Positions 12,001 to 24,800 of a stretch of DNA of 64,000 nucleotides are shown here, piece after piece. Source of the stretch: Brasenia schreberi (lineage: Eukaryota; Streptophyta; Magnoliopsida; Nymphaeales; Cabombaceae). Where the stretch lies: the NCBI GenBank assembly GCA_036023115.1, contig JAYKKT010000089.1:12852501-12916500 (forward strand). Reading direction: 5' to 3'. The notes below the pieces were generated by a model. The model was given only the letters and a program-made list of their open reading frames with translations. It was not told the DNA's origin and searched no databases. The position numbers and the translations under genes were made by a program. Each line of letters begins with the position of its first letter. Positions within the stretch are counted from its first letter, which is position 1.

Positions 12001-15000
12001 TGTTGTTGATGATGCACTACAAGAAGTTTCATGCTGAAAATGATCTTCCAAAATGTATAAGCCCCTCTATAGTCTACCATGACCAAAGATTTTTTCCGTC
12101 TTCAGATCCTGAAACACACAACCAGTAGGAGTAAAGGTTACGCTACAATTCATAGTACGAGTCAATGAACTGACTAAAAGTAGATTTATTGGAAAATTGG
12201 GAACATGATAGACTGATTTTAAGTCTAAAAAACATGTGGGTATACTTCCCTATCTAACCATATAAGAGTAAGAACCATCTGCTAACTTAATGGGCCCCTA
12301 TTTTTGAAGAAGTCTGTATTATGAAAATTATATTGATTCTCCTATCATGTGATCTGTAGCACCTGAATCAATAATCCAAGTCTTTGAATTAGAATAAGAT
12401 AAGTTGTTACCCTTCACAGTATGAGTCGCTTGTGCTATTGTAGCCTGAGAGGAAGATGGTTGAGATTGTTCAGATAGTCTTATTTCTATGCCTTCTATCT
12501 ACTTAATAATCTCTTGGATTCCATCTGTCTTGGGAGTCGTATTCTCGGTATAATGAGCTGAGTAGTTTCAATTTCTATAATAATCAGGTTTCCCATATAA
12601 TTCTCAACAGTATTCTTTGAAATGCCTTGATTTTCCACAATGAGAACATACAAGTTTTTCCTTCTCATCAGAATGAAATATTTCACGTCCACGACCACGA
12701 CCATGTTGGTATGTAATAGGAATGTTGTTCTTCTCAAGGTTTCTGCAATCTTCTTTACTGATTAATAATGATGACACAGTCCTTAGTGAAGGAAGTTTAT
12801 CTCTTCCCAAAATATTGAGTTTTATTGATTCAAATTCTGAATTTATACCCGACAATAGGTCAAATACCTTTTTTTGTTCAATCTCAGCATTTCTTTGAGA
12901 ATAACATGATGAACACTTGATATTAGTATAATAAAGAAGTTCATCCCAAAGTCCTCTAAGATCTGCATAGTATTCACTGATAGAACGAGTTCCTTGTTTA
13001 CAATTTCTGATCCTTTCCAAAATCTCGTACTCTTTTGCCACATTCTTTTTCCTGGAATAGGCTTCAGAGACTACACACCAAATTTCATGAGCAGATTCAA
13101 GAAACATAAAGGTTTTTGCAATTGAGGGGATCATAGACTGAAGTAGCCAAAATGAAATTAATGCATCATCTCTTCTCCAAATAAGATATTGTGCATCATT
13201 TGTATCTGGGATCGGTGTTTGACCCATTAGGTTAGCCCATCTCCCCCTTGCTATAATAGCCAATTCCACTGACCTAGACCATTCCAAAAAGTTTCTGCCA
13301 TCTAACTTTGTTGTTGTAATATGAAAATTCTCTACTTTTTCATTCGTGGCATGTTCAGGTGTCAAGAAAGGATTTTTAACCCCTTTTCCTTTGTTTGCCA
13401 TTTATATACAACTTCAAATAAAAAATGCCTCAAGCAATTAATTTTCTGTAAACTTATTCTAATATTTAACCCAAAGAGAAGTCAGATATGATGTAGGATG
13501 TATTCAAATCCACTCAGATCTGAATGGCAATGTGAACTGTATACCACGGCTATGTGAGAATGCCAAAATAATGCCCCAAAATAATGTTGTCTTCTTCTCT
13601 TAAGCATGTTATTCAAGACATAGAGGAGGGTTGTGTATGGACTGAGAGGTTGCGTAGTCACAGGGTGATGATCCATTAACCTATGATCAAAACAACTAGA
13701 ATTTGGGTGCATCATATTAATGTTTCATAAATAAAAAGAAATGTGTTTAATAATTTACAAATCAATACATGAATTGCTGATTTTGTTAGACATTGATCAT
13801 CTTTAAGATATCAGTTATGGAGGATCCAATAAGAATCCGCAATCTTTAATCTGTTTTTTCATGGTCAAGAAAATGACAGTTTACACCTTATATACAAAGT
13901 TATACAAAGGACAAAAATGCCCATTTAAGAAATAATGACAACAACAACTAAGCCTTTTCCCATACTAGACGGGGTCGGCTACATGGATTCTTTGTTTCCA
14001 CAGATCCCTATCGTGTGCCATGTTAGCAGTTAACTCCCAATAAGCTAGATCATTCTTTATTGTTTCTTTCCAACACTTTTGTGGTCGTCCTCTACCTCTT
14101 TTAATACTTTCCAAATTTAGTTTTTCTAACCTTCTTACAGGTTCTTCTTTTGATCTTCTTTCTATATGTCCAAACCATCTTAAACGATGTTCTCTCATTT
14201 TATCCTCTATTGGTGCCACTCCTAATTTGTTTCTAATAACCTCATTATGTATACGGTCTTTTCTTGTATGACCACTCATCCATCTCAACATCTTCATTTC
14301 TGTCACAGACATCTTTTGTACATGTTGATGATTAACTGCCCAACACTCGAACCATAAAACATGGCAGGCCTAATTGCTGCTCTATAATATTTACCTTTTA
14401 ATTTTAATGGTATCTTCTTATCACAAAGAATACCTGATGCACCTCTCCATTTTAACCAACCAACATTAATTCTATGCGTAACATCTCCATCAATTCTTCC
14501 ATCACTTTGAAAAATTGACCCGAGGTATTTAAAACTTTCCTTTTGGGAAATGAAATGTGTGCCAATTTTAATTTCTATGTCCTCTGAAGTAGCCAAATGA
14601 TCAAACTTACATTCCATATATTCTGTCTTTGTTCTACTAAGTCGGAGGCCTTTGCTTTCTAATGTTTCTCTCCATAGTTCCAATTTTCTATTAACCTTTT
14701 CCTTAGACTCCTCCACTAATACAATGTCATCTGCAAATAACATACACCAAGGTACTTCATCTTGAATATGTTTTGTTAACTCATCCATCACCATTATAAA
14801 TAAGTATGGACTTAAAGTTGATCCTTGATGTAACCCAATATTAACTTCAAAGAAGTTTGTCGTTCCTTCATGAGTCCTCACACATGTTTTTGCACCATCA
14901 TACATGTCTCTTATAAGGTTAATATATGGATATCTCTTTTTTCCAAAGTTCTCCAAAGAACCTCCCTCGGTACCCTATCATAAGTTTTTTCTAGATCAAT

Positions 15001-18000
15001 AAATATCATGTGAAGGTCTTTCTTTTTTCTCTAAAATGTTCCATAAGACGTCTCAAAAGGTGAATCGCTTCAATAGTAGATCTGCCTGGCATAAATCCAA
15101 ATTGGTTCTCTCTTGTACTTGATACTTGTCTTAACCTACGTTCGATAATTCTTTCCCATAATTTCATAGTATGACTCATTAATTTGATACCTCGATAATT
15201 CGCACAATTTTGAATGTCTCCCTTGTTCTTATATATGGGTATAAGTGTACTTGCTCTCCATTCCTCGGGCATCTTTTGGTTTTTCCATATTTCATTAAAT
15301 AGTCTTCGTGAGCCAAGTGATTCCTATTTCTCCTAGTATTTTCCAAACTTCTATAGGAATATTATCTGGTCCTACCGATTTACCACTCTTCATATGTTTA
15401 AGAGCCTCTTTGACTTCATTCTTTTGAATACGTCGGTAGAAATTGTGGTTTATATACTTTTTTGACTTGGCTAAATCTCCTAAACTAATACTAACATCTT
15501 TATTTTCATTAAAAAGATTATAAAAATAGTTTTTCCATCTATTTCTTATATCATCATTTACCACTAGAATTTTTTCATCCTCGTCTTTTATGCATCTAAC
15601 ATAATTAAGATCTTTAGTTTTCTTATCTCTAGCCCTAGCTATCTTAAAAATATCTCTTTCACCCTCTTTTGAGTTGAGTTTTTTATATAAGTCCTCCCAA
15701 ATCTTAGCTTTTGCTTCACTAATGGCCTTTTTTGCTTCCTTCTTTGCTTTCTTATAAGCTTCTAACAATTTGTAACATGCCCTCTTTGCCTTGATTTTAT
15801 TTTGTACTACTTCACTCCACCACCAAGCTTCTTTTTGTGCCGATACACCTCCCTTAGATACCCCTAACACATCTTTCGCCACTTTCCTAATATGTATAGC
15901 CATATTGTTCCACATATCAGAGGGTGTGCCAACATAATTCCAAACATCTCCTTGAAGGACTTTCTGTTTAAATATATCTTCTTTCTCGCTTTTGAGGTTC
16001 CACCATTTAGTCCGAATAGCTCGATGCACTCTTTTCTTCTTTGTCCATTTTTTTATTTGTAAATCCATAACAAAAAGTCGATGTTGGGTGGTTAAGCTTT
16101 CTCCTGGAATTACCTTACAATCTTTACAACACGCTCTATCTTTTTTTCTACAAATAAAGTAATCAATTTGTGTTTGTGATAAGCCACTCTTATAAGTAAT
16201 TAAATGTTCATCTCGTTTTTTGAAGATTGTATTGACTATAAAGAGATCAAATGACATAGCAAAATTTAAAATCTCCCTACCTTCCTCATTTATATCCCCA
16301 TAACCAAAGTTTCCATGAATCCCTTGATATCTTAATGCCTCTTTACCGACATGTCCATTTAAATCTCCTCCTAAACAAATCATCTCCCTTTGTGGAATCT
16401 TTTGAAACACCTTATCTAACTCTTCCCAAAAAACTGTCTTTATACTATCTTCTAGTCCTACTTGGGGTGCGTAAGCACAAACTATATTCAAAACCGCTAC
16501 TCCTAACACTAATTTCAATGTCATGATTCGGTCACCATATCGTTGTATGTCTACTACACTCTCCTTTAAATCTTTATTTATGATAATACCAACTCCGTTT
16601 CGGGCCTTTTCTTTACCTGAGTACCATAATTTAAAACTTGTATCCTCTATCTCCTTTGCTTTTTCTCCAACCCATTTTGTCTCTTGTAAACATAGAATAT
16701 GAATCTTTCTTCGAATCATAGTATCTACCACCTCCATTAGCTTACCCGATAATGTTCCGATATTCCAAGAACCAATACGAATCTTATTATCTAGGACTAG
16801 CTTCCTTACCCCCTGCATCCGTCCATAATCAAAATGCGAAGACCCTCTCTGAAAATTTTTCATTACATTCGGGCGGCAATGTAGTGGGACTAACTTCTTT
16901 ACCCACACCCGTCCATGATGTGGGAACCCTCTCTGCAATTGATTCACTACATTCGGGCGAAAATGTAGTGGCCCTTGCTTACTTCTTACTGCATTCGGGC
17001 TCTGCAGCACATTGCTAGGCGGGGACGCCCCAAAGCAATGCTCATAATTTTTGTAATCTATGTTATAGAAATCCGACGAAGTTTTACGCTGGCTGTCGGA
17101 AGCTAACACAACAAAAAAGTTCTGGAAAAATCTGGTAATTGCTTTAAATTCATATAATGTAAGTTTAGTACAGATTGAGCATTCAACATTGAACAATTGC
17201 ATCCAAATTTACATATTTTGAATCCAAAAAATGAAATACAATTACATTTTACAAATTGTAATCAGGATCATCAACTAAATAATCTTCATCTTCTCCTTGT
17301 TGCAGATCCTCATCATCATCAGCGACACCTTCTTCTTCGAAATCAAATTCATCTCCTTGATGTTGTTGCGCTCCTTCCAAATTAATCCAGGCAATGTCTT
17401 CTTCAGTTAGGAGGGCATTTTCTATAGTGTCTTCCATAACCCAATCTTTTAATATATCAAAATTATCCAAACTTATTGGATCGAATTGGCTTTCTTCTCT
17501 ATTTACTTTTTTTAATTGCCTCCGACAAACAAAGATAAACAATTAGTAAATAATATTAACAATTGAAGACCGAAGTTAAATAATATTGAATTGAAAGTAA
17601 TACACATTACCTTTCACGAAGGCGCATGTTACAACCAGTGTTGTATGACGTGTATCGTATCGGGTATCGTTGGGCTCCACGATACGGGCGATACGCCCAA
17701 ATTTTATTTTATTTTTTTTCAAAAAAAAATTCAAAATTATTTTTTGAAGGTTTCTGGCCTCTCTTCACTTCTCTCTAAGGCATCATTCGACTGCTTTAAA
17801 AATCTAGTGAAAAATCTTCATGAAAAGTAATTATATTCTAGTAATAATATTCTATTGATCGGTAGTCTTTTGATGTGATGCAAGACCCATGGGTCAATCT
17901 CAAAGAAGCATATCGAAGGATGCCTTAGAGAGAAGTGAAGAGAGGCGAAGAGACTCCAGAAACCTTAAAAAAAAAGTTTGAAAAAAAAAATGGGCGTATC

Positions 18001-21000
18001 GCCCGTATCGCACGATATGGTGCGATACACCATTTTACGATACGGGGTAGTGTATCGTATCGTGGTTGTCCACGATGTGATACGGATAACACTAGTATTC
18101 ACTATCAATCATCGACAAAGGAAATGAAGTATCTATAAACACCTAAAGAAGTAACAAGACAAGACCGCATAAATGAATTAACTTCCACTCAAATGGCCTG
18201 GACATTTTTGACTCACTACCAAGAATCGATATTGTATAACATCAAACTAAAGGACAACATTATTAAGTTCCTAAGACACAACTAGAGTGATGCTTCTAGT
18301 TTTAGACAAAGGTAGATGACCTAACCGGTAATGCCACAACTTAATATCATCTTTAGGTTTTATCATGAAGTATTCAATAAGATCAAAACTTAATATCATC
18401 TTTAGGTTTCATCATGACGTATTTGATAAGATCAAGAACTAAGGTTCTATGAGAATATAGAACCCACTCCTCAAGCTACCATGCCCAAAGGTCCTTCCCA
18501 GCTTCAGATCCTAACAAATACAACCAGCCAAAAAATACAAATAGTCGGAGAAAAGGTTACTAAACAATTTAAGTTTTTGGTTAGAGAGCTCTCACATAAA
18601 TTTACAAGGTGAGAACATGCAGAACATAGGTTAAGGGAAAGAAAGAGTTTTCTATACTCCCTTTTCTAAGCACAGCAATGTGTGAATTGAACCATCTACA
18701 AGTTTGACCAAGTCATCTTCATAAAGAGGTTAGTAATGACAAAAGAGGTTCTTGTCTCTTACCATATGGTCCATAGATCGAGTCCAAAATCCATACTCTA
18801 GAAATAGAAGTAGGGTTATCAGCTGCCATGAAGGAGGAATGAGACATTGTGACATAAGATTATGATGGAGAAGCTATTCTCCAAGCTCTGACTCCAGCCC
18901 TTCAATCCGTTTCACCAAAGCAGTTATGATCTTCATATCAGAACCATCATATGTCTACTCTGAATTACTAGTATGATAAGCCAATTCCATAGATGCTCCT
19001 TTGTGTGTCGACTCTTAACACAGTGGGAACACTTTGCGCGTCTCTACTTGTTTCTTTCTTTCGGACATGTAGGGTATTTGATATGAGTAAAAGTTTGGAG
19101 TTCATCCCATAATCTACGTAGTTCAACATAGTACTCACCAATAATAGTTCTATCCCCTTCTCGACATCTCCTTATTTTATCTAGAATATCATATCCCTTA
19201 GTCGCATTCTTTTTTCTTGAGTAGGCATTTGACAACCCCCCAAATCTGTCACAAACTCCAAATGCATAAAAGTTTTCTCTATTGAAGGAGTCATGGACTG
19301 AAGCTGCCATGATGATACCAATGCATACTCCTTTCGCCACTTAGAGTAATTAGCACTCTTCTGATATGTACATTTCTTCTCATGTTTAAGATACTCCCAT
19401 CTACTCCTCGCTAAGACAGCCAACTCAATTGATCTCGCCCATTCAAGATAATTCGTTCCATCGAATATAACTTGGTAATATGAAATTTTTTTATTTTCCT
19501 CTAAGGTTTAAGATTGCTCAGGAACCTCAGGAGTCTTCCCTACATCAACCATTCTCCCCTCTTTTTAATAACTAGATATTAAGAGGAAGAAGAATAAAAG
19601 ATGTTATATAACATTTTCTATTGCTCCTTCAAACAACACCACACAATGTCATATCTTCGTGCAACAACACTCCACTATATACACGCCTTCCTGATTATCT
19701 TGTTGTGGCACCCCACAACACTCACTTGCCTTGGTTTCTTCAGAAGTCCACTCAATCAGTAACATCCTAACTTTGGACAATGCCCATCTTCACTATGCAG
19801 TCTCTTGGGTAAAAATGGATGCTAATAGAAGACCTGAATACTCTGATACCATGTTAGGCATTGACCATCATCAAGATATCAGTCATGGAGGTGCATGGTA
19901 AGGAGCCACAATCTTTAATCTGTTTTTCATTGGGGTTAAGAAATGATATACTACTACTACATCTTATATACAAAATTACACAAAGGGCATGAATGCCCAT
20001 TAAGAAATAATAGAACACACGCAAGACGGTCCAGATATGGACCTTAAACCATTCCATCTCTATTTAACAGATTTAACGATTTTGTACATGATCTGTCAAC
20101 CTATGATTAAAAAAAATTGTAATCTTGGGTGTATCATATTAATGTTTCACAAAAGTATAAAAGATGTGAACAATCTAGAAAATTAATACACGAATTGCTG
20201 ATTTTGGAGATATAGTTATATCCACTCCCCTGTTCATGAATAAGATGTCTTTCTGTTCTTATGTAAATGCATAAGCAGCAAACCCTACCAATAAGCATAG
20301 GTGCTTCACATAGCCCAACCACATTTAAGAATGAAAACATCTTAAAAGTTCGTCATTCTGAACTGGCTTATTTTAGTTAATGAACTTTTACTTTTCCCAG
20401 ATTGCTAATAGCCAAGGTGATAAAAAGAGTATACCATGTACTATCACATCATAGACATGGAATGGATTTCCTCAAAGATTCTCATGTAAGCAGGTTTTAT
20501 GTTCCCTTCCTCAATTTTTGGGCAGCTCCAATGAGTTCTGGTACACCACGGCTCCTGTTTCACAAAATCTACAATCTTCTGACACTGAAATATTTTACGT
20601 TTACTGGAGAAGTAACATATTGTGCAATAGCCTATGTAGCACGGAATCTTGTTACACAAGAATATTTTATGCATCATCTGTTGCTTGTAAGTTTACTGGA
20701 GAAGTTGTAATATATTGTGCAATAGCCTATGTAGCACAGATTCTTATTATGCAAGAATATTTTATGCTTCATCTGTTGCATTGTAAGTATTTGAAAACCA
20801 GTACTATCAAAGAGCACGATGACAGATGAGAACTGAGGACAGATAATGCATGTCTCTATATATGCATAAACAAAAGGACGTATCAGAATAAAGCAATACA
20901 AGCGGAAAGAACCAAAACGAGATAACTTTAAAATGAAAAACAACATACACAGGTAGAAATGCAGATGAAAATGTAGAACATGGTATGGTTAGTTCTCACC

Positions 21001-21825
21001 CTTCACTATCAATCCTTTCACAAAATCCACATAGCGGACTATTTGGTTCAAGAGGAGAATCACAGGAGTCATTCTCAGCAGAGTCACTTTCTCCCATTGC
21101 AGATAGATGGTACATGATGAGAGTCTTACTTGAAAAGGGTATCAGCTGACCAGGAAATTTCATAAGATCAACCAGCAGCTCAATGGAATTCAATTCAACT
21201 GTGACTGCCGTATGTTTAAACTGGTCAAAACATCCGGAACTGTCACTTGGAAGACCCTGAAGATCATTTGAGAAAGGTATAAGCCCTCTGCAGAATAACA
21301 CTTTGGATACTTGTGCCACAGACAGAAAACATGAATGAAGAAGTATGCATATGTATGCGGCCAATAGCTGCATACAACAGAACATCATTCACATGTTCAA
21401 CACAGTTCGTTTAGAACTGGACAATGTTCCAGTTGCTTTCAGATAAAATCTTAAATTTCCAAGGGTAAAACTTTACATCATTGTTGTTGCGGCAACTGGT
21501 TTTTGAAGACTTTTGCTGAGACCACGTTGTTACAAACCAAAGGATACTTTCTACCAAACAGGCCAATTTGGTCAGGAAAAAAAAGCAGAGTTCAATCCCT
21601 GAACCACTAAAATTCATGACAATTTTAGGACATGGGTTCATCCCCAACAATAAGAATATTCAAGGACCTCAAAAACCAATGTCTACAATAACAAAACCAT
21701 TATACTTCCAAAATTACCATTTTTTTTTTGAAGAAAAAGTGGCCCATCTCTCGCAAACAACTTACGACAAACACATTGGGACTACTGTGAGTTAGAGGAA
21801 GTCGTTAACTTGGTTAAGGTGGGTG

Positions 21826-21871
<46 letters not shown>

Positions 21872-24800
21872 CCAGGAACAAACATACCACCATCAGTTTA
21901 CAGTCAAGGCCCACAGCATCTGCAAGAACCTTAAACAAAATCGCTCGAGGCCTGCATAAACCATTTTTTATTTGTCCCAGTAGCTGGACAACCTGATTCT
22001 CTGATGCAAGTGAAGGATCCTCGATTGATGCTTTTGCAGGACTTAGTTCAGAGGCAGGACGCTTATAGAAATTGCACACCTGGACAACAACAATATATCA
22101 TTACGCACTGCAGAGAATACATTTACAATAAAAAGTGATACCGTTGTATGATGCAGGACTTTGTTTCTGAAATGAACAAAATTCCATAGAACAACAACAA
22201 CAACTAAGCCTTTTCCCATACTAGATGGGGTCGGAACGAAATTCCATAGAACGAGATATCAAAATTCAAGATATACAAGCTATGGTTCAGCGACCTTTCT
22301 GAATTATGGAAATCAGGTACAAATGCAAGTAGCTTGAAATGCACATAAATATCTTACAGTATATAGAAGCAAAACACCGGAACAAAGAACATGCCACACT
22401 TCAGCTGGAAACTTGTGAACACATTAATCTGCCTATACATGGACTCCGGGTATTTGTATATGTGGCTCTGAAAAGATGGAGCGGTAAAGTGTAGCGTCTT
22501 ATCTTACTGACTGTCAAGAAATCATATTCACTTCATGCTCCTAATAAAATAGTTAAGATTTTGTTCCACGAATCGACTGAGACTTGCAGAAGATGTTCCA
22601 AAGCATTGCTCCATTTGTCTCACATTCTTGGAGTTCCAATTAAGTGTGTGTGTGTGTGTGCACATACATAAATACATGCATACACACATACATATATATA
22701 TGGGATAGGGATACAGCAATGAGTATGAAAGAGTGACTGAACCATAAAACTTAATCCTGCATGTTAAGCTAATGGCATCTCTCCACAATCCATAAAAATA
22801 CCTGGGTATTCTCGTACTCATCAGAGAATCATCACATACAATATCTGACAATAACCAATTAAGAGTACATAAAATCAACTAAAAATGCAGGCAAATGATA
22901 GAGCCATAAAACTCAATCCTGCATGTTAAGCTAATGGGACTTCTCCACAACTCAAATTTACAAGAAGCCAAGTATGTCTCTCGTTCCTTCATAAGAAAGA
23001 AGGCCAAGGGTACCCTTGGTAGCATTGGAGCCAGTCATGCATGGAGTTCTTAGGATGCATAAAACATTACAGAGCTATGGAAGTCTGCACAAATATGAGT
23101 TCTTATTACAGCAACCATTAGCATTGTTTTGTAACAAAACCTTCAAACCTTTTAGCATTATTAAAGTAGTTATGAAATCCACTTCACCCTACTGGAGAAA
23201 ACAGTTATAACCAAGGGTAGAACACTCACCACCCCTGCGATCTTTTTTATCATTGATGCTGGATTTGTGTGCAACCCTTTCACTAATGCTATAGTGAAAT
23301 TTTTAAGCTTAGAGAGCTTTTTGTCTTTCTCAGAGTCAACAAGGACAACATCAGCTTTGAGACCGTCAAGACCCAAACAGTGCAGTTCATCAACAGAAGG
23401 AATATTGTGAAACAGTTCCTTAAGTTTTGGTACCTGCATGCCAAAATAGAAGCTCTACCAATTATGTTATAAAGTGAACGCAGCACCAATCACAACAAAA
23501 ATCTTCATGTATCAATGGAAATCTTTGTAAGCAAAAGCACGAACAGCAGCATCCATGTCAAAGAGTATGTATAACAATTGTCTATATTAAGCATCTGTAC
23601 AAAGATGAAGATCATATGCCAAGAAGGTTACCCTGTCACGCCCATGCAGGAAAACCGCCATGTTATGGACAAAGTCATGGCCACTGCAGTTCCACAAGTA
23701 TTAAAAAGATCTCGAAGGACAAAAACACTAAGGGTTGTGGTCTTCATTATATCCAACCAGCATGAATCCTATTATGATATCTTTGTAAATCTTCCCATCT
23801 TCCCACTGCTAAGCATTTACAATTAGCTACGGTCCACTTGTCACCTCATAGTTTCTACTTCTGTGAACTTATATTCTACATTACTCAACCTTTGCATTTC
23901 CAATCTCCTTGGTTGTTTCTCTAAATTATTTCATCTCCAAAAGGGAATGAGATATGGACATTTATCCTTACCAAAATGAGTTTTGTTTTCCTATACTAGC
24001 TTGTCTGACTACCCAGGTACATCCATTTAGATGTAAAGAGTCTTGCGCATTTTGAACTACATCCAAGCATATATGCAAATTACATGCATTTTAGGAGAAT
24101 GTGTACATATAGACATCCATTGCCTATCTATAAGTATGAACTTCTTTACTACTTTTATTGTCATTTAAAGGAAAAAAGGAAATGGATCTTTGTTCCTATT
24201 GGATCCATATCTGATCCAATAGGAGCTCCATGGTGTAACTTTTATTAAGTAGGGACATATTAGAAATTCAAGTTAGAAACCACTATAAAATGAAAAACCC
24301 TACACCCTAGCCATTAACGTGAAAGAGGAGAGAGAGAAAGGGGGCGGCTGCTAAGAGTGTGGCGCCGACCCTCAATCCTTTGTAACTTTGTTTTTTATGA
24401 TATTATTGATTGTTTTCATTATTTGCTTTGTGGGTAAGAGTTTCTACATGGTATCAGAGCCTAATCCATGGGATTAGGGTTTCACGGTTAGTCAGCAGCA
24501 GTGTTTATGCCCTAAAGGTTGAAGTTTATTTAAGAAACGATCAAGAAAACAGGTGGAAGTTGTACTACATCAGATTCGACGAAGATTCAAAAAGAAAAGT
24601 CAAGGAAAACTTGAGATTGTGACCTAGAGCAAGGGGGTGCAATCATGTATGAAAAGGGAAAAACGTTGGAAAGTGCAGAAATGTTCAGCATTGACAAGAG
24701 CAAAACATTTCAAATTACAAGCATCAAATTAGATGGAAAAAACTATTTACAATGGGCACGATCCATTGAACTTTCGGTATTAGCAAGAAGAAGATGGGGA

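Larger units (their letters stand above)
4305..13401 (-). mobile_element. Copia A: Ty1/copia LTR retrotransposon, 5' LTR missing, split by hAT and LINE
   Basis: A minus-strand element. From right to left it has gag with zinc knuckle (13401-12604), an aspartic protease motif DSGATDHM near 12369-12346, a GAG-pre-integrase LWHCRLGHL near 11970, integrase (about 11800-11140), reverse transcriptase (10900-10766 plus 9367-8454, interrupted), RNase H (5150-4640), a polypurine tract (complement of ctccccctcaa, 4614-4624) and a 3' LTR (4305-4613). The order protease-integrase-RT-RNase H is diagnostic for Ty1/copia. Excluding inserts it is about 4.5 kb. No matching 5' LTR or primer-binding site was found right of the gag start, so it is 5'-truncated. 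Confidence 0.88.
13936..17110 (-). mobile_element. RTE-type LINE (copy 3), near full length
   Basis: The minus-strand copy has its 3' tail (complement of caacaacaacaac) at 13936 and its 5' end near 17110, about 3.2 kb. It carries an AP-like endonuclease, then reverse transcriptase, then a C-terminal GRGRPQKCW domain and no RNase H. With the trinucleotide tail, this fits the plant RTE clade. No target duplication is visible: the left flank is copia B LTR while the right flank is hAT sequence, so the border has been rearranged. Confidence 0.9.
13784..20069 (-). mobile_element. Copia B: internally rearranged LTR retrotransposon with TSD gattt
   Basis: Outer ends are TGTTA...TAACA. Both sides carry gattt (13779-13783, 20070-20074). 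The right side is a complete 5' LTR (19852-20069) with primer-binding site (19840-19851) and a decayed gag. The left side is a stub of the 3' LTR (13784-13935). Between them, protease to RNase H is largely gone and replaced by an RTE LINE, a hAT fragment and a hAT MITE. The B internal part resumes at 18095 with gag-pre-integrase remnants ([13 protein letters not shown] near 18335). Confidence 0.8.
3318..20999 (-). other. 17.7-kb kinase intron filled with nested transposons
   Basis: It runs from the GTGAGA donor at 20999 to the ttgtgcag acceptor before 3317. It contains copia A, a full hAT, an RTE LINE, copia B, a second RTE LINE, a hAT fragment and a hAT MITE. Both copia elements lie in the same orientation as the gene (minus strand). 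Confidence 0.75.

Noticed and set aside
16752..17018. Plus-strand ORF opposite the RTE N-terminus
   Set aside because: Shadow of the repeated RTE N-terminal module.
15295..17202. Full 635-codon frame taken as one native LINE protein
   Set aside because: The first ~30 codons are antisense hAT sequence, so the start at 17202 cannot be the LINE's own.
13661..20205. Reading the ~130-bp direct repeats around copia B as its target duplication
   Set aside because: Copia duplications are about 5 bp, the units are far too diverged, and a true 5-bp TSD (gattt) is present.
21792..22079. Taking the whole 95-codon frame as an exon
   Set aside because: After the GTATGT donor at 21887 the frame reads intron sequence and a CT-repeat-encoded Ser/Leu run.
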